From contig JAPPNY010000225.1 of assembly GCA_028818385.1 (NCBI GenBank), positions 1 to 10,539 on the forward strand: DNA of 10,539 nt, read 5' to 3'. A model generated the notes under the pieces. That model searched no databases and was not told the DNA's origin. It saw only the letters and a program-made list of their open reading frames with translations. The position numbers and the translations under genes were made by a program. This DNA comes from Spirochaetaceae bacterium (GTDB lineage: Bacteria > Spirochaetota > Spirochaetia > SZUA-6 > Bin103). Positions 5,979 to 10,539 of this stretch are shown in pieces; the stretch's first letter is position 1; every line of letters begins with the position of its first letter.

Positions 5979-6771
5979 GAGCTTCCGGGCGCAACTCATC
6001 GCCACGCGCCACGGCATGGACCTCATCATCGACGACGGGTTGCTGATCCGGAACCAGAAGATCCTGGGCGGCCGGTCGGCAAAGGTCGCCAACAACGCCC
6101 TCGCCGCCGTGAAGACCGCGGTATTCCACGACCCGCGCGCGGCTCAGGGAGCTCGTCGGAGGATCGCGGCCATGCGCCCGCGCCGCGTGCTGGTGTTGGG
6201 CACCTCGGCCAGGATGGTGCAGCTCATCACCCGCCGGCTCGCCCTGCCGGCGCCGCACAGGTATCTGCACATCGAGGAGATCGCCAGCCGCGCGGAGATC
6301 GACGCCGCACGCGCGGCGCGGGAGTCCGAAGGCAAGCACATCATCCCGGTACCGCCGGTCGAAGTGCGCCGGGACTACGCACACATGGCGATCGACGCCA
6401 TCAGGATCTTCTGGCAGCGGGGCGTGCTGCGCAACAAGGGGATGGTGTTCGAGAAGACGGAGGTGATCGGCGAGAGCCGCGGCGCGGTGTCGGTGTCGGA
6501 GGCGGCGCTGACCCAGATGGTCGCGCACTGCCTGCATGAGCACGATCCCAGCCTGCGCCTTGCGCGCGTGATCGTCAGCAAGTCGACCGGAGCATGGGCA
6601 CTGGAGGTGATCGTCGACGTTCCGTCGGGAGCCGCGGCGGGACCCGGGCTCCACGACCTGCGCGAGCTCATCATGTCCAGCCTGCAGCGCTACGCGGGTC
6701 TCGTGCTGAGCCAGGTCGACGTAACCGTCGGCAGCCTGCTTCCGGACGCCGACGGCTACCCGCCGGCGTGA
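5887..6771 (+). CDS. P-loop nucleotide-binding protein with C-terminal Asp23-like domain
   Basis: This 294-aa protein begins inside the rluA-type gene, in another frame. Residues 20-32 form a beta strand and Walker A loop (VTALIGRSGTGKS, G25-S32), so it should bind ATP or GTP. Other conserved-looking blocks are DLIIDDGLLIRNQKILGGRS (45-64; the paired Asp 49-50 could bind Mg), VLVLGTSARM (101-110) and GKHIIPVPPVEV (149-160). Residues 198-285 follow the Asp23/Gls24 pattern: an opening G-A-V-S-V-S-E-A-A-L, a central V-I-V-S-K-S-T-G-A-W-A-L-E-V-I-V-D-V, and a closing G-L-V-L-S-Q-V-D-V-T-V-G. Asp23 proteins are linked to alkaline and envelope stress in Gram-positives. Function here is unknown; a nucleotide-controlled envelope or stress scaffold is only a guess. 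ATG 5887 has no Shine-Dalgarno sequence, and GTG at 5908 or 5938 is possible. Confidence 0.75.
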   Translation: MTWIRTLVHHLTWRLRGVRVTALIGRSGTGKSFRAQLIATRHGMDLIIDDGLLIRNQKILGGRSAKVANNALAAVKTAVFHDPRAAQGARRRIAAMRPRRVLVLGTSARMVQLITRRLALPAPHRYLHIEEIASRAEIDAARAARESEGKHIIPVPPVEVRRDYAHMAIDAIRIFWQRGVLRNKGMVFEKTEVIGESRGAVSVSEAALTQMVAHCLHEHDPSLRLARVIVSKSTGAWALEVIVDVPSGAAAGPGLHDLRELIMSSLQRYAGLVLSQVDVTVGSLLPDADGYPPA

Positions 6772-7838
6772 CGGGCACGGCGTGATCGCGAACGCCGCCG
6801 CCGGGGTCCGGCGTTCGGCTCGACCTGACCTCCGCCCAGCGACGCGACGATGGAGCGCGCGTCGTCGTTGGTAATCGCGAGCGGCGCGAACGCCTCCTTC
6901 ACGCCGCGCAGCGTGGGGTCGCTGGCGGTCCCGTTCACCGCGGCCGCCAGTGCCGCCATCGCCCGCTGGCGCACCTCCTCTCCTGCGCGAGCGGTGCGCT
7001 CGATGTGGGCCAGCTCCACGATCAGGGGATCCTGGCGGCGCGGACGCACGCACCCGGCCACCGCGGGCAGCATGGCGGCGAGCAGCCCCAGCCGTGCGCA
7101 GTCCAGGACGATCGCCGAACCGTTGCCGGAGGCGAGCAGCTTGCGCAGTTCCTCGCTCAGCCGTCCGGTCGGGCATTCGCCGAGCAGTCCGGCGTGCCGC
7201 CGGATCAGCCGCCGGTACCCTTCAGGCACGCGCACGCCCAGAAAGGCAGCGTACTTGATCGCCCGCAACATGCGCACGGGGTCATCCATGAACGCCTGCC
7301 CGGGATCGCCGATGGTGCGCAAGCGGCCGGCGGTGAGATCCCGGAAACCCGCCACATAGTCGATGATCTGCTGGCGCCGGGGACAGTAGTACAATCCGTT
7401 GACCGTGAAATCCCTGCGCAGCGCATCCTCGGCCATGGTGCCGTAGTGGTTGTCGCCATCCGTACCCGTCCCCCCTGTACCCGTCCCCCCTGTGCCCGTC
7501 CCCGCTGTGGCCGGACCGCGGAAGGTCGACACCTCGACGATCCCCTGCCTGCCGGCCGGCACGTGCACGATCTTGAACCTCCGGCCGATGATCCGCGCGC
7601 GGGAGAACAGCCGCGTGACCATGCGCGGACGGGCACTGGTGGCGACATCGACGTCCTTCGGGATCCGGCCGGTGATCAGGTCGCGGATGGCGCCTCCGAC
7701 GACGTATGCCTCGTGGCCGGCGCGTTGCAGGCGGCCGACGACCGCCAGTGCGTCGCGATCGAACTGATCGCGGTCGATTCCGTGCTCGTCTCGCGTATAG
7801 ACGCGGGCGGTGACGGCATGCTCGCCGTCGGCCGACAT
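6756..7838 (-). CDS. pcnB: PcnB-type poly(A) polymerase / tRNA nucleotidyltransferase
   Basis: This 360-aa class II nucleotidyltransferase adds nucleotides to RNA 3' ends without a template. Visible motifs are VGGAIRDLITGR (47-58), the metal-binding DVD pair (KDVDVAT, 61-67), EDALRRDFTVNGLYY (137-151) and DDPVRMLRAIKYAA (185-198). IIGRRFKIVHV (83-93) fits the signature described for bacterial poly(A) polymerases rather than CCA-adding enzymes. The N-terminal T-R-D-E-H-G-I-D-R and the Arg-rich tail (345-356) also resemble E. coli PcnB, although this protein is about 100 residues shorter. Poly(A) addition to mRNA for decay is the favoured role, but CCA repair cannot be excluded. ATG 7838 has GAGG nine bases upstream. 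The loop after S-T-F-R-G is expanded by a GTGTG-type repeat. Its 3' end overlaps the convergent P-loop gene by 16 bases. Confidence 0.88.
   Translation of the reverse strand: MSADGEHAVTARVYTRDEHGIDRDQFDRDALAVVGRLQRAGHEAYVVGGAIRDLITGRIPKDVDVATSARPRMVTRLFSRARIIGRRFKIVHVPAGRQGIVEVSTFRGPATAGTGTGGTGTGGTGTDGDNHYGTMAEDALRRDFTVNGLYYCPRRQQIIDYVAGFRDLTAGRLRTIGDPGQAFMDDPVRMLRAIKYAAFLGVRVPEGYRRLIRRHAGLLGECPTGRLSEELRKLLASGNGSAIVLDCARLGLLAAMLPAVAGCVRPRRQDPLIVELAHIERTARAGEEVRQRAMAALAAAVNGTASDPTLRGVKEAFAPLAITNDDARSIVASLGGGQVEPNAGPRRRRSRSRRARHAGG
6789..6817. terminator. 9-bp hairpin at the convergent gene junction
   Basis: CGAACGCCG (6789-6797) and CGGCGTTCG (6809-6817) pair perfectly with an 11-nt loop, 17 bases after the P-loop gene stop and inside the 3' end of pcnB. 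No T tract follows on the plus strand. It may limit rightward read-through into antisense of pcnB, or simply reflect Arg codons. Confidence 0.3.
7462..7506 (-). repeat. three 15-bp in-frame tandem repeats in pcnB
   Basis: Units 7462-7476 and 7477-7491 are identical (GTACCCGTCCCCCCT), and 7492-7506 differs at two bases. They encode the Gly/Thr-rich GTGTGGTGTGGTGT stretch (about residues 113-126), in the loop that is also variable in E. coli PcnB. Confidence 0.9.
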
Positions 7839-7890
7839 CCGGTACCGCCTCAACACCGGAAGCAATCCTACCCCGTCACGGTAACGGACG

Positions 7891-7915
7891 CACATGCCGG
7901 ATGCGCGGGCATGTG
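7891..7915. promoter_or_regulatory. dyad in the pcnB-hrpA divergent region, possible operator
   Basis: CACATGCC (7891-7898) and GGCATGTG (7908-7915) are perfect inverted half-sites separated by nine bases. They lie within the 122-bp non-coding region (7839-7960) between divergent pcnB and hrpA. A second smaller dyad, GACCGG-CCA-CCGGTC, lies at 7931-7945. No convincing -35/-10 pair is visible for either gene. A regulator site or a leader hairpin would fit; neither is shown. Confidence 0.4.
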
Positions 7916-7960
7916 GGGCGGCGCGGGTCCGACCGGCCACCGGTCGCCCCGCGGCCGTTC

Positions 7961-10462
7961 ATGATGCCGATGCCGGACGCGGCGCTGCACATGCCGGTCT
8001 ACCGGCACCGCGGGCGCATCCTGGCTGCGCTCGATGAGCACCGCGCGGTCGTGGTGGAGAGCCCGACCGGCTCCGGCAAGACCACGCAGATCCCCCGGCT
8101 GCTGTACGAGCACGGCTACGGACGTACGGCGCGCATCGGCATCACCCAGCCCAGGCGAATCGCCGCGGTCTCGGTGTGCCGGTACCTGCAGCGGCAGATG
8201 GCAGCCGCGGACGGGGTTACGGAAGACCTGATCGCCTACAAGATGCGGTTCGAGGACACGACGACCCGCTCCTGCGCGATCAAGATCATGACCGACGGCA
8301 TACTGCTGCAGGAGATCAAGCTCGACGGCGATCTGCGCGAGTACCAGGTGGTGGTCGTGGACGAGGCGCATGAACGCAGCCTCAACATCGACTTCACCCT
8401 GGGTCTGCTCAGGCAGGTGCTGGAGCGGCGCGACGACCTGCGCGTCGTGGTCTCCTCGGCCACCATCAACGCCGAGGTGTTTTCGGGCTACTTCGGCGGT
8501 TGCCCCATCGTGCGGGTGGACTCGCGCACCTTTCCCGTCGACGTCCACTACCGGCCCGTCCATCCCGAGAACGATCCCGCTGCCACCCAGGCGGCGATCG
8601 GCGACATCGTCGCCGAGATCGACCGCACCGGCGAGCCGGGCGACGTGTTGATCTTCCTGAGCGGCGAACGCGAGATCCGCGAATGCATAGAGACCCTGCG
8701 CTCCCTGCGGCTCGGCCGGGCGCTTGCGCCGCTGCCGCTGTTCGCCAGACTCGGCGGCGACGAGCAGCAGCGGGTGTTCGACGACTACCCGGGGAGGCGC
8801 AAGGTCGTGGCAGCGACCAACATCGCCGAAACCAGCCTGACCATCGACGGGATCGTCTGGGTCATCGATCCCGGGCGGGCCAAGCTCAACGCCTACGATC
8901 CACGCACGTTCACTGCTTCCCTTACCGAGACACCGATCTCCCGCGCCTCCTGCAACCAGCGCACCGGCCGCGCGGGACGGACACGGCCCGGCGTGTGCTA
9001 CCGGCTGTACGACCGGCGATCGTTCGACAACCGTCCGGCGTTCACGGAAGAGGAAATCCTGCGGACCGATCTGACCGAGGTCGTGTTGCGCATGGCCGAT
9101 CTGGGTATCGACGACTTCGAGGGCTTCGACTTCATATCGCCTCCGGGCCGGCGGCACATCCGCGCCGCCGTGGACTCGCTGCGCTGGCTCGGCGCCTTGG
9201 ATGACGGCCGCCGCCTGACCGGAATCGGCGAACAGATGGTGCTGTTTCCCATTCTGCCGCGGCTCGCGCGCGTGATCGTCGAGGCCATCCACCGCTACCC
9301 GACGGTGGTCGATGAAGCCATCACCGGCGCGGCGTTCCTGTCGACGCCGTCGCCGTTCCTGTATCCGCTGGGGGAAGAGGAACAGGCGCGCAGCGCTCAC
9401 CGAGTCTTCCACCACCGGCTCGGCGACTTCGCGGGCTTCCTGGATCTGCTGCGCGGCTTCGAGCAGGCCGGCGACCGGGAAGGCTTCTGCACGCGACACT
9501 TCCTGGACGCCCGGGTGCTTGGCGAAGTTGCCAACATCAGGCGCCAGCTCGCCCAGATCGTATCGGACATGGGTGTACCGCTTGCCGGGGGCGGTCCGCT
9601 GCACGACTACCTGTGCGCGATCGCGCGCGGGTTGATCCAGTCCGTGTGCGTCAACACGGGACGCGGGATTTACCGGTCGCTTTCGGCCGAACGGATCCAC
9701 ATCCACCCGGGATCATCCATGTACCGGGAGGATGCCCGCTTCATCGTCGCCGGCGAGATCGTGCGCACGTCGCGCCTGTACGCCCGCTCGGTCTCCCCCC
9801 TGAGGACCGCAATGCTCGCGCGCGTCGATCAGCGCCTGGCCGAGGCTCTGGTTCCGGAACCGCGGGCACGGCCCCGGTCCGGTCGTGGCCGAAGCGACCG
9901 CGAGGGAGCCCGCGGCTCGCGACCGCCACGCGCGGGCGCCACCCTGCAGCTTGCCGGGGTGACCCTGCCGCTGACGCCCGGCAAGGGCTCGCGGCGGTAC
10001 GCGATCCTGGAGTGGAGCGCGGTCCGCGACCGGCGAGTGGAGCTGGCGGGCGCCAGCCGGCGCGACCTCGGAGACGTGCGCGGGGTGATACGGCAGAGCG
10101 GCGGGGAACTGATGCGCGGCGCGCCGCTCTCCGCCATCCTGCAGGCCCTGCCCCACCTGCGCCTCGACGAAGGGGTGCTGCGCACCTGGCCGGAGCGGCG
10201 GCTCGACCCGCATGCGGATCGGGCGCCGCTGCTCGCGGCTGCCGGGCTCGCCCTGCGCGTCGTCCCGCGCGGCGCAGGCAGCCGCCGACTGGGCTTCCTG
10301 TCCCTGGCCGCGGACGGCTCCGGCGGCTTTCGCCTGCAGCCGCGCCGCGGATGGCGCCATGCCGTGGAAGAGACGCTGGCCAGCCTGCGGTCGGTGGCGG
10401 ACGGTGCGCAGCCGCTTGAGGAACACCTGTCCGAGCTGCTGGAGCGGACCTCCGAGCGGTAG
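7961..10462 (+). CDS. hrpA: DEAH-box ATP-dependent RNA helicase, HrpA type (short form)
   Basis: This 833-aa superfamily 2 helicase unwinds RNA or remodels ribonucleoproteins using ATP. In order: motif I SPTGSGKT (34-41), Ia TQPRRIAA (62-69), II DEAH (134-137), III SAT (166-168), IV FLSGEREI (232-239), V TNIAETSLTIDG (286-297) and VI QRTGRAGR (333-340). HA2-type and OB-like regions follow to about 670. The end is unusual: an Arg/Ser/Gly-rich linker (about 673-702), then a roughly 130-residue C-terminal domain I cannot assign. Length is near HrpB (about 810 aa) and far below E. coli HrpA (about 1300 aa). The motifs read as HrpA/DHX type, and Borrelia also has a short HrpA. ATG 7961 is tentative: no clear Shine-Dalgarno sequence, with alternatives at 7901, 7964, 7970 and 7991. 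It is transcribed divergently from pcnB. Confidence 0.9.
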   Translation: MMPMPDAALHMPVYRHRGRILAALDEHRAVVVESPTGSGKTTQIPRLLYEHGYGRTARIGITQPRRIAAVSVCRYLQRQMAAADGVTEDLIAYKMRFEDTTTRSCAIKIMTDGILLQEIKLDGDLREYQVVVVDEAHERSLNIDFTLGLLRQVLERRDDLRVVVSSATINAEVFSGYFGGCPIVRVDSRTFPVDVHYRPVHPENDPAATQAAIGDIVAEIDRTGEPGDVLIFLSGEREIRECIETLRSLRLGRALAPLPLFARLGGDEQQRVFDDYPGRRKVVAATNIAETSLTIDGIVWVIDPGRAKLNAYDPRTFTASLTETPISRASCNQRTGRAGRTRPGVCYRLYDRRSFDNRPAFTEEEILRTDLTEVVLRMADLGIDDFEGFDFISPPGRRHIRAAVDSLRWLGALDDGRRLTGIGEQMVLFPILPRLARVIVEAIHRYPTVVDEAITGAAFLSTPSPFLYPLGEEEQARSAHRVFHHRLGDFAGFLDLLRGFEQAGDREGFCTRHFLDARVLGEVANIRRQLAQIVSDMGVPLAGGGPLHDYLCAIARGLIQSVCVNTGRGIYRSLSAERIHIHPGSSMYREDARFIVAGEIVRTSRLYARSVSPLRTAMLARVDQRLAEALVPEPRARPRSGRGRSDREGARGSRPPRAGATLQLAGVTLPLTPGKGSRRYAILEWSAVRDRRVELAGASRRDLGDVRGVIRQSGGELMRGAPLSAILQALPHLRLDEGVLRTWPERRLDPHADRAPLLAAAGLALRVVPRGAGSRRLGFLSLAADGSGGFRLQPRRGWRHAVEETLASLRSVADGAQPLEEHLSELLERTSER

Positions 10463-10507
10463 GAGTCTGTCGGTTTTGCCGCGCCAGCGGGAAGGCCGAC
10501 AGACTCC
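10462..10507. repeat. 12-bp perfect inverted repeat at the hrpA stop
   Basis: GGAGTCTGTCGG (10462-10473) and CCGACAGACTCC (10496-10507) are perfect complements around a 22-nt centre, which holds a smaller CCGC-GCCA-GCGG stem (10479-10490). The left arm shares the last base of the hrpA TAG stop. It could terminate hrpA (no T tract follows), be a REP-like palindrome, or be the end of a mobile element whose body lies beyond the window. Confidence 0.6.
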
Positions 10508-10523
10508 GACGCGTAAGGTGGGG

Positions 10524-10539
10524 ATGGGCCGAAAGCGGA
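10524..10539 (+). CDS. possible start of a further gene (partial)
   Basis: ATG at 10524 follows AAGG (10515-10518) at a five-base spacing and reads M-G-R-K-R before the window ends. This is too short to identify. The good ribosome binding site, rare in this window, is the only support. Confidence 0.25.

Noticed and set aside
5848..7176. Minus-strand open frame across the P-loop gene and pcnB end
   Set aside because: Shadow frame without recognisable motifs; the plus-strand Walker A and minus-strand PcnB frames explain the region.
7868..9706. 612-codon minus-strand open frame opposite hrpA
   Set aside because: It mirrors the helicase codons; all helicase motifs are intact on the plus strand.
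1..10539. tRNA, rRNA, riboswitch or toxin-antitoxin locus
   Set aside because: Looked for but no cloverleaf, conserved rRNA block, known riboswitch core or small paired ORFs could be supported.

Overview
The window is a very G+C-rich bacterial chromosomal segment. It encodes informational and RNA-metabolism genes together with a glycoside-hydrolase-like pair. No plasmid, phage, CRISPR, rRNA or tRNA signature is visible. The gene set (GH57/DUF1926 amylase-like protein, short-form HrpA helicase, PcnB-type nucleotidyltransferase, P-loop/Asp23-like protein) would fit a high-GC spirochaete, probably from an environmental or metagenomic assembly. That assignment is inferred from protein resemblance and was not tested by any search.

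Layout. Bases 1-110 are almost pure G/C homopolymer and look like a contig-edge artefact. A left-pointing block follows in transcription order: a 490-aa multi-pass membrane protein of unknown function (4723-3251), a GH57-like protein (3254-1296) that overlaps it by four bases, and prfB (1256-155), encoding release factor 2. prfB has a canonical +1 programmed frameshift site (CTT TGA C preceded by GGAGG) and reads correctly only across that shift. A divergent intergenic region (4724-4874) holds a TTGACA-type promoter candidate and three tandem copies of a 17-bp hairpin-forming repeat. From there, rightward, come an RluA-family pseudouridine synthase (4875-5978) and an overlapping P-loop protein with a C-terminal Asp23-like domain (5887-6771). 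A left-pointing pcnB-like gene (7838-6756) converges on it with a 16-bp overlap. hrpA (7961-10462) diverges from pcnB across a 122-bp region with a clean dyad. The window ends in a 12-bp perfect inverted repeat at the hrpA stop and the possible first codons of another gene.

How the genes relate. Translation termination (RF2), RNA modification (RluA family), RNA 3'-end addition (PcnB) and RNA remodelling (HrpA) form an RNA/translation neighbourhood. The odd parts are the GH57-like protein, whose catalytic motifs appear degenerate, coupled to an unrecognised membrane protein, and the P-loop/Asp23-like fusion. These two are the best candidates for undescribed biology. I do not see a defence or mobile system. 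Several short in-frame tandem duplications (15 or 21 bp) and one 17-bp non-coding array suggest active short-repeat expansion.
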